64,000 nt of DNA from Candidatus Villigracilis proximus (GTDB lineage Bacteria; Chloroflexota; Anaerolineae; Anaerolineales; Villigracilaceae), in assembly GCA_016715195.1 (NCBI GenBank), contig JADKBB010000007.1, forward strand, positions 65,707 to 129,706, written 5' to 3'. The translations under genes were made by a program, and so were the position numbers. This document shows positions 52,463 through 62,273 of this stretch, piece by piece. Each line of letters starts with the position of its first letter. The first letter of the stretch is position 1. Under the pieces are notes generated by a model. It was not told the origin of the DNA and made no database searches. It worked only from the letters and a program-made list of their open reading frames with translations.

Positions 52463-52936
52463 TTATTCTTTTTTGTCGCCTTCTTCTTCGGCAGGTGTTT
52501 CACCGTGAGCGCGTTTGTGCCACTCATTGAACTTTGGGGGAAGTCCGCCTTCCCAGTCTTTGCCCCAGGGACCGTGATGTCTGTGATGACCCCAGCTGTG
52601 TCGCATGCCGCGGAAGAAGATCATCTTCATGAAGCCGAAGAACAGGAAGAGGAAGAAGATCGAGCCGCAGATGCCGAAGGGCACAAAGCCAAAGTGATGG
52701 CGACCGTACATCATGGGGTTGCCGTAGCCATAGCCGTGACCGTACATCATGGGCGGCACGGGTGCGGACTGTCCGCTTTCGGCGGCTTGCGCGATGGCGG
52801 TTGCTACTGCTGGAGCTTCTGAGATTCCTTGTGCCACACCGGCTTTGTAAGCCATGAATCCGCCGCCGATGAACAGAGCAGTAAGGAGCAGAAAACCGAT
52901 AACTCTAAAAACAATGAAAGGACCTTTACGAGACAT
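52463..52936 (-). CDS. Small Gly/His/Met-rich membrane protein
   Basis: 157 residues from ATG 52936, with GGAGG six bases upstream. Two membrane helices (about 10-33 and 88-108); between them a Met/Tyr/Gly/His-rich loop (PPMMYGHGYGYGNPMMYG), and a second His-rich stretch after the second helix (RHSWGHHRHHG). The His/Met content suggests metal binding, but that is inference. Acidic C-terminus. No family recognised. Confidence 0.8.
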   Translation of the reverse strand: MSRKGPFIVFRVIGFLLLTALFIGGGFMAYKAGVAQGISEAPAVATAIAQAAESGQSAPVPPMMYGHGYGYGNPMMYGRHHFGFVPFGICGSIFFLFLFFGFMKMIFFRGMRHSWGHHRHHGPWGKDWEGGLPPKFNEWHKRAHGETPAEEEGDKKE

Positions 52937-53088
52937 TTTTACCTCCATTTGGTAATTGATTTTGTTTGTTCTTTCGCCCTAAATTTATCAATCCATTGTG
53001 GAGGAATTGTGGATGAGCACGGGAGGGTTTGTGGAGGTCGTATAAGAGGAATGTCAGAGGATTGTAACTTTTCACTCCTTTGTGCATC

Positions 53089-53097
53089 TGATACAAT
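53089..53097 (+). promoter_or_regulatory. Extended -10 box upstream of trxB
   Basis: TGA-TACAAT; predicted leader of about 90 bases contains a perfect GGGTGA/TCACCC hairpin (53163-53177) directly before the AGGAAA ribosome site. Confidence 0.45.
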
Positions 53098-53191
53098 GCG
53101 GGGCGGTAATAATCAGAGACAAAACATCGTCCTGTTTATGGTTGGAAAAATAACATAGAGTCGGGTGATCTTCACCCTATAGGAAAATACA

Positions 53192-54133
53192 ATGTCTGCT
53201 AATGGTACTGAAAAACATGTGAAAGTTTTGGTCTTAGGGGCTGGCCCTGCCGGATTGTCTGCTGCTTTGTATGCGGCACGCGCTGAATTGGAGCCGGTGG
53301 TTTTAACCGGAATGCAGTTGGGCGGTCAGGCCGCGTTGACGCATGTCATTGAGAATTATCCCGGCTTCCCAACCGGCGTGGGTGGGGCGGAGTTGGGCGA
53401 ACTGTTTCAAAAACAGGCCGAGCACTTCGGTGCAAAAGTCGAATTTGACATGGCACACGAAGTGGACTTGTCGCAGCGCCCGTATAAGGTCACAACGGAC
53501 AGCGGCGAATATAAAGCTGACACATTGATCCTCACCACAGGTGCCAACCCGACTCATCTTAATATCCCAGGTGAAGTTGAATTAACAGGCCGTGGTGTTT
53601 CATACTGTGCCACTTGCGATGGTTGGTTCTTCAAGGATAAGAAAGTAGTGATCGTGGGCGGTGGTGATAGTGCCATCGAAGAAGGTCTCTTCATCACACG
53701 CTATGCCTCTTCTGTGACCATTATCCATCGCCGTGATGAATTGCGCGCCAGCCCGGTTTTGCAGAAGCGTGCGAAGGAACATCCCAAGATGAATTTCATC
53801 TGGGATACCATAGTGACTGAAGTTGTCGGTTCTGACAAACTTGAAACCTTGAAGTTGAAGAATGTAAAGACAGGCGCTGAATCCACTTTTGATACGGATG
53901 GGTTGTTCATCTTTATTGGTCATGTGCCAAACACACAGATGTTCAAAGGTCAACTGGAAATGACCGACCTTGGATATGTGGTTGTGAATGACAAAATGGA
54001 AACCAGTGTGGAAGGTGTGTATGCGGCTGGTGAGATCGCTGATCCGCATTTCCGGCAGGTGATCACATCCGCTGGAATGGGCGCAGCAGCAGCCATACAG
54101 GCGACTCGCTTCCTCGAAGCTGAAACAGCCTAA
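53192..54133 (+). CDS. trxB: Thioredoxin-disulfide reductase
   Basis: 313 residues, the usual length of low-molecular-weight TrxR. FAD site GAGPAGLSAA near the start, NADPH site GGGDSAIEEG (about 155-164), the redox-active CATC pair in SYCATCDGWF (about 135-142), and the C-terminal VYAAGEIAD FAD motif. Transfers electrons from NADPH to thioredoxin. The active site has ordinary Cys codons, not selenocysteine. Ended by a strong terminator. Confidence 0.98.
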   Translation: MSANGTEKHVKVLVLGAGPAGLSAALYAARAELEPVVLTGMQLGGQAALTHVIENYPGFPTGVGGAELGELFQKQAEHFGAKVEFDMAHEVDLSQRPYKVTTDSGEYKADTLILTTGANPTHLNIPGEVELTGRGVSYCATCDGWFFKDKKVVIVGGGDSAIEEGLFITRYASSVTIIHRRDELRASPVLQKRAKEHPKMNFIWDTIVTEVVGSDKLETLKLKNVKTGAESTFDTDGLFIFIGHVPNTQMFKGQLEMTDLGYVVVNDKMETSVEGVYAAGEIADPHFRQVITSAGMGAAAAIQATRFLEAETA

Positions 54134-54152
54134 CGTTAAAAAAAGAAACGAG

Positions 54153-54198
54153 AGAAGGACTCCTGTGCCGAATCGGCGAAATGGAGTCCTTCTTTTTG
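54153..54198 (+). terminator. trxB terminator
   Basis: AGAAGGACTCC (54153-54163) pairs with GGAGTCCTTCT (54183-54193), with an inner GCCGAATCGGC hairpin, then TTTTT. Confidence 0.9.
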
Positions 54199-54320
54199 TC
54201 CGACCTGGCTGTCTTGTGTGTCTAAAGATGTGACATTTTGTACTTTTGGTCTAAGATACTTTCGGATAGAATTAACCAAAACTTACGGCGTTGAAACGCC
54301 GATCACTATTTGGAGGAACA

Positions 54321-55256
54321 ATGAAGAAAATTTCGATTGTCGGAGCTGGTAATACTGGAGCAACCGCTGCTCACTGGCTGGCCGAACGCGAACTTGCGAA
54401 CGTTGTCTTGTTGGATGTGGTGGAAGGCATGCCGCAGGGGAAGAGCCTCGATCTGTTGGAGGCAATGCCCATTATCGGCAAGGATGCAAAAGTGATCGGT
54501 ACAAATGATTATGCCGATACCAAAGGTTCCGATATCATCATTATTACAGCCGGAATTGCGCGCAAGCCTGGCATGAGCCGTGATGATTTGTTGAAGACCA
54601 ACGCGGAAATTGTTGGTAAAGCCGCTGTGGAAACATTGAAGCATTCACCGGATGCCATTTTTATTGTGTTGACCAATCCGCTGGATACGATGGCTTATCT
54701 CACAATGAAGATGACCAAACTGCCGCGTGCGCGAGTCATTGGTCAGGCTGGTATTTTAGACTCGGCTCGCATGCGCGCTTTCGTTGCGATGGAAGCCGGC
54801 GTGAGTGTTGAAAATGTAAATTGTTATGTGCTCGGCGGGCACGGCGATGAGATGGTGCCATTGACCCGTCACTCCAATATCGCCGGCATTCCTCTGCGCG
54901 ATTATTTCCCTGCTGACAAACTCGAAGCGATCGTCAACCGCACACGCAAGGGCGGCGGTGAGATCGTGAATTTGCTCAAGACCGGTTCCGCTTATTATGC
55001 GCCTTCAATGGCTTGTGTACAAATGGCTGAAGCGATCTTGAAGGACAAGAAGTTAATCGTGCCTTGCGCGACTCACATGGAAGGCGAATACGGGCTGAAT
55101 GATATGTACTTTGGTGTGCCAGTCATGCTTGGCGCTGGTGGCATGGAAAAAGTTATTGAATATAAATTTGATGATGAAGAGAAGGCCATGTTTGAGAAGT
55201 CTGCTGCGTCAGTGAAAGAGACGCATGAGGCTCTCAAGAGTGTAGTGACGTTATAA
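54321..55256 (+). CDS. mdh: Malate dehydrogenase (LDH-like type)
   Basis: 311 residues from ATG 54321, supported by TTGGAGGAAC upstream. NAD site GAGNTG at the N-terminus, substrate-loop Arg residues in ARKPGMSRDD (about 80-90), and the catalytic His in LGGHGDEMVPL (about 175). The Arg/Gly-type loop favours malate/oxaloacetate. Next to citrate synthase, forming a small TCA cycle locus, though the genes are separated by a hairpin. Confidence 0.97.
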   Translation: MKKISIVGAGNTGATAAHWLAERELANVVLLDVVEGMPQGKSLDLLEAMPIIGKDAKVIGTNDYADTKGSDIIIITAGIARKPGMSRDDLLKTNAEIVGKAAVETLKHSPDAIFIVLTNPLDTMAYLTMKMTKLPRARVIGQAGILDSARMRAFVAMEAGVSVENVNCYVLGGHGDEMVPLTRHSNIAGIPLRDYFPADKLEAIVNRTRKGGGEIVNLLKTGSAYYAPSMACVQMAEAILKDKKLIVPCATHMEGEYGLNDMYFGVPVMLGAGGMEKVIEYKFDDEEKAMFEKSAASVKETHEALKSVVTL

Positions 55257-55262
55257 ACGCCT

Positions 55263-55309
55263 GTCAAAAGTCGAAGGTCAAAGGTCGTAAGACAGGCCTT
55301 CGACTTTTG
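55263..55309 (+). terminator. Heptamer tract and hairpin after mdh
   Basis: Copies of GTCAAAA, GTCGAAG, GTCAAAG, GTCGTAA (55263-55290) form one side; CAAAAGTCGAAGG pairs with CCTTCGACTTTTG (55297-55309). A hairpin built from a heptamer repeat, without a T-run. Confidence 0.5.
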
Positions 55310-55362
55310 GCTTTAGACGATCAAATGTGCAAATTAATTCTCAAACAAAAAAGGAATAAGCC

Positions 55363-56678
55363 ATGATCCTGCATGAACAAATTTCAGCTCAATTGCCCGC
55401 CTGGCGCGAGCGCATTAAGTCTCTTGCAAAAGAACACGCTGATGTAAAAGTGGATGATGTGACCATTGGTCAGATCGTTGGCGGTATGCGTGATATTAAA
55501 TCCCTGCTATCAGATGTTTCATTTGTTGATCCTGCAGAAGGGATTCGTTTTCGTGGTTTGTCGATCCCTGAATTGTTAAAAGCTTTGCCCAAAGCTCGCG
55601 GCGGTAAGATGCCTTTGGTGGGTGGTTTGTACTATTTGTTAATGATCGGCACAGTGCCGACCAAGGATCAGGCGCAGGAAGTGGAAGCCGAATGGGCCAA
55701 GCGCGCGATTGTTCCTGATTATGTTTACAAAATGCTCAAGACCATGCCCAAAGAGACTCACCCGATGACTCTTTTTTCTCAGGCTGTTCTTGCCTTGCAG
55801 AATGGCTCGGTCTTTGCGAGTAAATATCACAGCATGAAAAAAGATGTTTATTGGGAAGCCGCGTTGGAAGATAGTCTTGATCTGACCGCGAAACTGCCCG
55901 TGATTGCCGCGTATATTTATCGCATGAAATATTTTGGCGAATCATCCAAACCGAAATACAATCCTAAATTGGATTACGGCGCAAACTTTTCCAAGATGAT
56001 GAAAGTTTCAGACAAGAAAGGCTATTCTGAACTTGCCCGCTTGTATTTCATTTTACATAGCGATCATGAAGCTGGAAATGTCTCGGCTCATACCATGCAC
56101 CTCGTTGGATCAGCTCTCTCCGACCCATACCTTTCCTTCTCCGCCTCGCTTAACGGTCTCGCTGGACCTTTACATGGTCTGGCAAATCAAGAGTGTCTTG
56201 GCTGGTTGCTGGAAGTCCACAAGAAATTTGGCGGTGTCCCTTCACGCGATGATCTATATAAATTTGCATGGGACACCCTGAATGGCGGGCATGTCATCCC
56301 CGGTTATGGTCATGCTGTTTTGCGTGTGCCCGATCCGCGCTATATGGCGCAAATGGAATTTGCAAAGAAGCGTTTCCCTGATGATGAGTTGTTACGCCTC
56401 GCGGACATGGTCTTTGACGTAGTGCCTGCTGTGCTTAAAGAACAGGGCAAAGCCAAGAACCCCGCCCCCAATGTAGATGCGATTTCAGGTACTTTGCAGT
56501 ATTACTACGGCGTACGTGATTTTGATTTCTATACCGTATTATTCGGTGTGGGCCGCGCCCTGGTGTGACAGCCAATTACGTTTGGGCCCGCGCCTTGGGA
56601 CAGCCCATCGAGCGCCCCAAATCATTGACCACCAAGATGTTGGAAGATGTGGTGGCGAAGGCAAGTCAGACTGCGTAA
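55363..56678 (+). CDS. gltA: Citrate synthase, mitochondrial-like type, with C-terminal frameshift
   Basis: The frame from ATG 55363 covers 401 codons and closely follows the mitochondrial type of citrate synthase: EGIRFRGLSIPE, HSDHEAGNVSAHT (catalytic His), LNGLAGPLHGLANQE (catalytic His), PGYGHAVLR and the Asp in NVDAISG. It stops at a TGA at 56566, where family members continue. One extra G in the CTGGTGTG stretch (56561-56567) restores the rest (V-T-A-N-Y-V-W-A-R-A-L-G-Q-P-I-E-R-P-K), ending at TAA 56678, about 438 residues. It condenses acetyl-CoA and oxaloacetate made by the upstream malate dehydrogenase. Confidence 0.94.
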
Positions 56679-56710
56679 GAGATTAGTAAATCGTAATTAG
56701 TTTTCAGTAA

Positions 56711-56749
56711 AAGAGGCTCCGAGAAATTTTCTCTGGAGCCTCTTTTTAT
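56711..56749 (+). terminator. Citrate synthase terminator
   Basis: AAGAGGCTCC (56711-56720) pairs with GGAGCCTCTT (56735-56744), extended inward by GAGAAA/TTTCTC, followed by TTTATTTT. Confidence 0.92.
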
Positions 56750-56768
56750 TTTGCGTCAAATCTATCGA

Positions 56769-58805
56769 TCAAAATGCGAAATCCAGCACATTTTCCTTTA
56801 GGTAGTCGTACCGTCCACTGGCGCCGGCGTGACCTGCGCTGAAATTCGTTTGCAGCAATACCAGATTGTCGCCTTTTTTGATGTCTCGTAAACGCGCCAT
56901 GAACTTGGCAGGTTCCCAATACGCCACCCGTGGATCATTAAAGCCGGTGGTTAAGAGCAGGTCTGGATATTCAACGGGACGGATATTATCGTACGGAGAA
57001 TACGAAAGCATATATTCAAAGTCTTCTTTATTTTCGGGGTTGCCCCATTGATCGTATTCGAGAGTGGTGAGCGGAATGGTCGGGTCGCTCATGCTGGTGA
57101 TCACATCCAAAAATGGGACTTTGCAAATGACCGCTCCGAATAATTCAGGACGCATGATCATGCACGCCCCGACCAAAAGTCCGCCTGCAGAGCCGCCGAT
57201 GATGCCGATCTTTTTGGAAGATGAATAGTTTTCGTTTATCAGATGTTCAGCGCAGGCAATAAAATCTGTGAATGAATTTTTCTTGTAATATAGCTTGCCT
57301 TCATCGTACCATTCGCGCCCCATTTCAGAACCACCGCGCACATGCCCGATGGCGAAGATAAATCCGCGATCAAGCAGGCTTAGAATATTGGTGTTGAAGG
57401 AAGCCTCACTGCTTGCGCCGTAGGCTCCGTAGCCATAAAGCAGAACGGGATTTTTGCCATCTTTTTTCAGTCCCTTTTTATAGGCCATGGACATGGGAAT
57501 CTTTTTGCCGTCAGATGCGGTGACGAAAACATACTCGGTGACATATTGCGTCTTGTCGTACCCGCCGGGGACTTCATCCTCTTTGAGTACAGTCCATTCG
57601 CCTGTATCCATGTTGAAACTGATAACTGACATGGGAGTGGTCAATGAAGAATATCGAAAGCGCATCTGGTTGGTGCTGAATTCAAAATTGGCGTCAACGA
57701 ATACTTCGTAGGTTGGATCGGGGAAGGCTACATAGCGGAGATTGCTGACGCCGTCCGTATGACTAACGCGGAGCTGGCGCAGTCCGTTTTTGCGTTCGTG
57801 CAGGACGATGTGATTTTCAAAGACATCCACGTGCTCGATCAAAACGTCTGCGCGGTTGCCGAGGATCTCGTGCCAGTTTTCCATGCAGGGGCGCGGAGAC
57901 TGGTGTTTTCATCAGTCTGAAATTACGGGCGTTGTCATTCGTGATGATGAAGAAGGAATCTTCCAGATGGGTTGCGTAATATTCAAGGCCGGGTTTACGT
58001 GTTTGCAGCACTTGTAATTCTGCGTCGGGTTTGTCTGCGGCGAGGAAGCGCATCTCCTGTGAGAGTGTGTTGTAGTGATAGAGCATGATGTATTGCTGGC
58101 TGCGCGTTTTGAACAGGGTCAGGGAGAAAGTCTCATCTGTTTCGTGGAAGAGTAGTTCATCTTCTGAAGAGTTGGTGCCAAGCGTATGCCGAAAGAGTTG
58201 ATAAGCCCGATGATAGGTATCGAGAGACAGATAATATAAAGTTTCGCTGTCTTCCGCCCATTCTGCGCCGACCGTGAAGTAGACGCTGCCGTGTGTTCTG
58301 CTGATCGTTTCGGGATAGAGCGAGCCGTCGCTTAAGTTCTTGATATAGATCGTGTAAACTTCCGCGCCTTCGAGGTCCACGGAGTAGGCGAGTTTTGTTT
58401 CATCGGGGCTGATGCTGAAGGCGCTGACACTGCAAAATTCATGGCCTTGTGCCAGTTGATTTTGGTCAAGCAAAATTTCCTCGGGCGCTTCGAGTGTATC
58501 TTTTTTACGGCAATAGACGGGATATTGTTTGTCGGCTTCCGTGCGTGTGTAATAAAAATAATTTCTGATCTTTTCCGGTGCGCTGCTATCGACTTCTTTT
58601 ATCCGCCCTTTCATTTCCTGAAACAATGTGTCCTCCAAAGGCTGAATGTGTTTCAGCGCTTCCTCGAGATATTGATTTTCAGCCTGTAAATATTCGACCA
58701 CTTGCGGGTCTTCACGTTCCCTCATCCAGTAGTATTCGTCGATGCGTGTGATGCCGTGCTGAATGATCTTGTGGTCCCTTTTTGGAGCGGATTGAGTTTT
58801 TGCAT
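56769..58805 (-). CDS. ptrB: Oligopeptidase B (S9A serine peptidase), two one-base frameshifts
   Basis: If two indels are corrected this is a 678-residue oligopeptidase B, cutting short peptides after Arg/Lys. The N-terminus from ATG 58805 (AGGA upstream) is one A short in the CAAAAAC run at about 58795-58802; correction gives K-T-Q-S-A-P-K-R-D and H-G-I-T-R-I-D-E-Y-Y-W-M-R. The propeller runs to about 57890, where one extra G (minus-strand C) in 57888-57891 shifts the frame. The catalytic domain follows, with Ser in GGSAGG, Asp in NDPRVAYWEP and His in SAGHAGASGRYD. Intact motifs on both sides argue against long-standing decay. Confidence 0.88.
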
Positions 58806-58871
58806 TTTATTTTCCTAAGGCCTTGCTGAATACTAATAAAAATGGATTTGGGAGCGGATAAACGGATGGGG

Positions 58872-60395
58872 CTAGCGATACTCTTTTGACGACATATCTG
58901 CAACGTTGATTAACTTGCTGTCGAGTCGGATGTAGATATCGCTGTTGAGGAGTTCGTATTCGGCGTTGTTGCGCATGAAGGCGGCGAGTGGCGCAAAATT
59001 ATCAGCGATGACATCGGGGCGGAGTTGGCTGATGCTGTATTCGTAGATCCATTTGTTGTGACCGGGGTAGAACTCGCCGTGGCCTGCGCTTTTGGCAACG
59101 ATGGGATCGTTCAAGCCGAGCAGGTCGATGGTGGTGCGTTCGGAGTAGTAGGGAATTTGTCCTGCGGCGTGGACGGCGATGACTGCTTCAGGGGCGGTGT
59201 TCTTTGCGATGTGCAGCGCGAGTTTCACGCGGCGGATGTCCGCTTTGAGCAGGGGGGCGTTGTCTATGGAATAGCCGAACCACGGTTCGCCGCTGATGAG
59301 CAGGAGAATCATCAAGGCGAGGGGAATGGCAGGATTCACTTTGGAAGTGGCGAATGTTGTTTGGGGCTGGGCAGTTTTCAGGTCGGTTAAGATGCGGCTT
59401 GTCATCCAACTAAATAAGATGATGAGGGCGGGCATCCCTTGTGTGATGAAACGATTCGCGGCGTTTGTTTCGGGTTCGGCGTAGTCGCCGCCGACGTAAA
59501 TCGAGTAAGCGCATTGTGCGAGGAAGATGCCGAGCAATAAAAGTGCTTCGCGGCTGCGTTGAAGTTTAAAGAAGAAAATTGCGGCGAGTGAAAAAAGTAA
59601 AAGTGCGAGAAAATCGCGTGCGGCGAATTCGATTAAGACGAGGAGTCCGCGGCGGAGGCGGTCGAAGATGCTGAAGCCGGTCACTTTTTGATAATAGGTG
59701 ATGGGGAGAAGTTCGCCGAAGTATGTTTTTTGAAAATAGAAGATGATAAAGATGGTGCCGAAGACCGCGATGACCGGAAGCATTGCGCTGCGTTTGTCTT
59801 TTGCGAAAAGATAAGCCGCGATCAATACGGCGGCGATGGCTGCGTCAATGCGGACGATGATCGCGAGCGCGAGAAGAACGCTGATGAAAATATTTTTATG
59901 GTCTGAGATGGCGAGCAAAATTGCGAGGTCAATTAATAAAGTGAGCAGTCCCACTTCCATGCCGCGCAGTGACCAGAAGACGAGCGGAAAATAAAATGCG
60001 GTGATGAGCGCGGCGAGCACGGGCGCGTGATTTGAATCGGGAAATAATTTTTGCGCGATCTGATGCACAACATAAATATTTGCAAGCAGAATCACAAGCG
60101 AGGTGAGCATAACGGCCAGTGAAATTTTTGATGCGGCGAAGGGAAAGAGATGCAGAAAGGCCATGTAGAGCGTCCAGCCGAGATTGGTGAAACCCTCCAC
60201 GGGCGGCTGGCCGATGTTCCAGACCAGTCCGTGGCCTTGCGCGAGGTTGCGCGCATAGCGCATAGAGATCATGGCGTCGTCTACGAGGGTGAAGTAGCGT
60301 TCTCCTTTGATGTCAAAGGAGGTGCCGATGATGAAGCCCAGGTAGGCGAGCGCGGAGAGGATGAGGATGATCTGAAGCGGGGAACGTTTGGTCAT
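58872..60395 (-). CDS. Polyprenyl-phosphate-dependent GT-C glycosyltransferase-like membrane protein
   Basis: 507 residues with about 11 membrane helices. The first external loop holds the Asp-Asp of GT-C enzymes in LVDDAMISMRYARNL (about 38-52), followed by P-P-V-E-G-F-T-N-L-G-W-T, a pattern shared with mycobacterial AftB-like and other arabinosyl/mannosyltransferases. The C-terminal 110 residues are soluble and external. It probably adds a sugar from a lipid donor to an envelope glycan; donor and acceptor are unknown. It lies upstream of ptrB on the same strand. Confidence 0.83.
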   Translation of the reverse strand: MTKRSPLQIILILSALAYLGFIIGTSFDIKGERYFTLVDDAMISMRYARNLAQGHGLVWNIGQPPVEGFTNLGWTLYMAFLHLFPFAASKISLAVMLTSLVILLANIYVVHQIAQKLFPDSNHAPVLAALITAFYFPLVFWSLRGMEVGLLTLLIDLAILLAISDHKNIFISVLLALAIIVRIDAAIAAVLIAAYLFAKDKRSAMLPVIAVFGTIFIIFYFQKTYFGELLPITYYQKVTGFSIFDRLRRGLLVLIEFAARDFLALLLFSLAAIFFFKLQRSREALLLLGIFLAQCAYSIYVGGDYAEPETNAANRFITQGMPALIILFSWMTSRILTDLKTAQPQTTFATSKVNPAIPLALMILLLISGEPWFGYSIDNAPLLKADIRRVKLALHIAKNTAPEAVIAVHAAGQIPYYSERTTIDLLGLNDPIVAKSAGHGEFYPGHNKWIYEYSISQLRPDVIADNFAPLAAFMRNNAEYELLNSDIYIRLDSKLINVADMSSKEYR

Positions 60396-60473
60396 AAGTG
60401 TTGGGATTATATCTTACGGGTTGGGTGGCTTGCGGGGTGTAAATTTGAGGGGCGATGGAATGGACTTTCATTT

Positions 60474-60544
60474 ACCACGAAGGCACAAAGACACAGAGAC
60501 TCAAAGGTTTCTTGGTGCCTTCGCGCCTTCGTGTCTTTGTGGTT
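60474..60544. repeat. Dispersed inverted repeat (ACCACGAAG family)
   Basis: ACCACGAAGGCACAAAGACAC at the left pairs with GTGTCTTTGTGGT at the right (60531-60543), with a second internal CTTCGCGCCTTCG palindrome. Located between the DinB and GT-C genes. Confidence 0.75.
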
Positions 60545-60570
60545 AGCTCTTCATTTGCGGCGAAATTTCT

Positions 60571-61103
60571 TTAGCCCTTCATTGCTGATAAATAATTTTC
60601 ATACAGACTGGTCATGTGATGCTCAACGTGCCCGACCAAAATGTAGATCAAGGCGCGCGCGCTGAATGTGTATCCGCTGGCGGTGCCGCGCTGGTCAATG
60701 CCGGCTTCGCTCATGTTTTTGATGGCGAGAATGTTTGCGCGGCGCAGGTGTTCAAACTCTGCAAGCAACTCACCGAGCGGATGTTCGTCGAAGCTGGCTT
60801 CACGCACATAATCGTTTGCTCGAAACCGGGCAGCGGAGTTTTGTCATTGCGCGAGATGCACAGCAAACGGTAGGAGAAAATGCGCTCCACATCGTTCATG
60901 TGACCGACCACTTCCTTGATCGACCATTCGGCCGGGCCAAATTTAAAACGGGCCTGTTCGTCGGTCAATTTTCCGAGCGCGGCGTTCAGTTCATCAATTT
61001 GTTTTGGCAGGGCGGCGAGCACATCTCCGCGGGCGGTGGCTGGCCCAACATAGGCGCCATAATAGGGTGCATATTCTTCCGGGGTTGGGGGAGTGAGTTT
61101 CAT
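60571..61103 (-). CDS. DinB-like (four-helix bundle) protein, with a one-base frameshift
   Basis: Starts at ATG 61103. The first part (through F-E-Q) and a second frame (from 60807) join if one C is added in the CAAACG stretch at 60813-60817, giving F-E-Q-T-D-Y-V-R-E-A-S-F-D and a protein of 177 residues. The DinB superfamily signature is present: WSIKEVVGHMNDVERIFSYR in the first half and a G-H-V-E-H-H metal-type His cluster near the C-terminus. The family includes metal-dependent thiol S-transferases and damage-inducible proteins; the reaction here is unknown. Confidence 0.83.
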
Positions 61104-61244
61104 TTTTTTAAAGGTTTTGCCTTTTCCGTTTCTGCGGGGGGTTTGGTTTTCCTTTGGCCCTCGCTCCGTTAAGGAAGTAAAAACGGTAGAACCAGAGTTT
61201 TTCACCTGAAGAATTATAACGTAAGGAAAACTTCTCAATCGCTG

Positions 61245-61267
61245 TATAATAAGTCTGACATTAGGAG
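61245..61267 (+). promoter_or_regulatory. -10 box and ribosome site of the deoC operon
   Basis: TATAAT at 61245-61250 and AGGAG at 61263-61267, seven bases before the ATG. Confidence 0.55.
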
Positions 61268-61273
61268 TTTTAC

Positions 61274-62260
61274 ATGACTATGACACTCGACACAAAACCC
61301 GTGACCATTCACAGCGACCGGAATCCGATTCTTCCTCTGGACCTCGGGCCTGTGGAAGACACCAAAGTGAATCGCTCTGCCATTGAGCGGCGTGCCGCTA
61401 CCATCCCAACCCGGCGCTCAGTCAAAAAAGAATGGCAGGCTGCGTGGCTGTTACAGGCCGTACAAAATATAGATCTGACCACACTCTCAGGCGACGACAC
61501 CGAAGGGACAGTCCGCCGGCTGTGTGTGAAAGCGCGTCAGCCGATCCGTGCGGATTTGCTGAAAGACCTCGGCCTGGCTGACAAACACTTCACGACCGGC
61601 GCAGTCTGCGTTTATCACGGATTTGTATCCACGGCGGTGGATGCTTTGCAGGGCACGGGCATTCCCGTGGCTGCGGTTTCCACCGGCTTTCCGGCGGGAT
61701 TAAATCCATTCAAACAAAAAATTGAAGAGATCGAAGCCTCGGTCAAAGCGGGTGCTTCTGAAATTGACATTGTCATCTCACGCCAACTGGTGTTGACGCA
61801 AAACTGGCAGGCGCTGTACGATGAAGTGAAAGCCTTCCGTGAAGCCTGCGGACCTGCTCACATGAAGTCCATTTTAGCGACAGGGGAACTCGGCACATTG
61901 AAGAACGTAATGCGCGCCAGTTTTATCTGTATGCAAGCCGGTGCAGACTTTATCAAAACATCCACGGGCAAAGAGCCGACCAATGCCACGCTGCCCGTTA
62001 GCCTGGTCATGACGCGTGCCATCCGCGCGTATTATGAATCCACGGGCTATAAAGTGGGATTCAAACCCGCCGGCGGAATTCGCACCGCGAAGCAATCGCT
62101 TGATTGGTTGATCCTAATGAAGGAAGAACTTGGCGAAGAATGGATGCGCCCGAATTTATTCCGCATTGGTGCTTCGGCTTTGCTGAACGATATCGAACGT
62201 CAACTTGAACACTTTGCCTATGGACGGTACGCGTCCATGCAATATCAAACACTGGGTTAA
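61274..62260 (+). CDS. deoC: Deoxyribose-phosphate aldolase, long eukaryote-like type
   Basis: 328 residues, longer than the roughly 220-260 of typical bacterial DeoC and collinear with animal DERA: the N-terminal RRSVKKEWQAAWLLQAV stretch, TLSGDDTEGTVRRLC, then the Schiff-base Lys in FIKTSTGKE (about 222) and the catalytic Lys in GFKPAGGIRTAK (about 258). It splits 2-deoxyribose 5-phosphate into glyceraldehyde 3-phosphate and acetaldehyde. It heads an operon with a small gene and an aldehyde dehydrogenase that could oxidise the acetaldehyde. Confidence 0.96.
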   Translation: MTMTLDTKPVTIHSDRNPILPLDLGPVEDTKVNRSAIERRAATIPTRRSVKKEWQAAWLLQAVQNIDLTTLSGDDTEGTVRRLCVKARQPIRADLLKDLGLADKHFTTGAVCVYHGFVSTAVDALQGTGIPVAAVSTGFPAGLNPFKQKIEEIEASVKAGASEIDIVISRQLVLTQNWQALYDEVKAFREACGPAHMKSILATGELGTLKNVMRASFICMQAGADFIKTSTGKEPTNATLPVSLVMTRAIRAYYESTGYKVGFKPAGGIRTAKQSLDWLILMKEELGEEWMRPNLFRIGASALLNDIERQLEHFAYGRYASMQYQTLG

Positions 62261-62273
62261 GAAAGAATATCCT

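Noticed and set aside
56561..56568. TGA in citrate synthase as a selenocysteine codon, given selB nearby
   Set aside because: Reading through TGA in the same frame gives sequence unlike citrate synthase; family similarity resumes in the other frame, so a one-base indel explains it.
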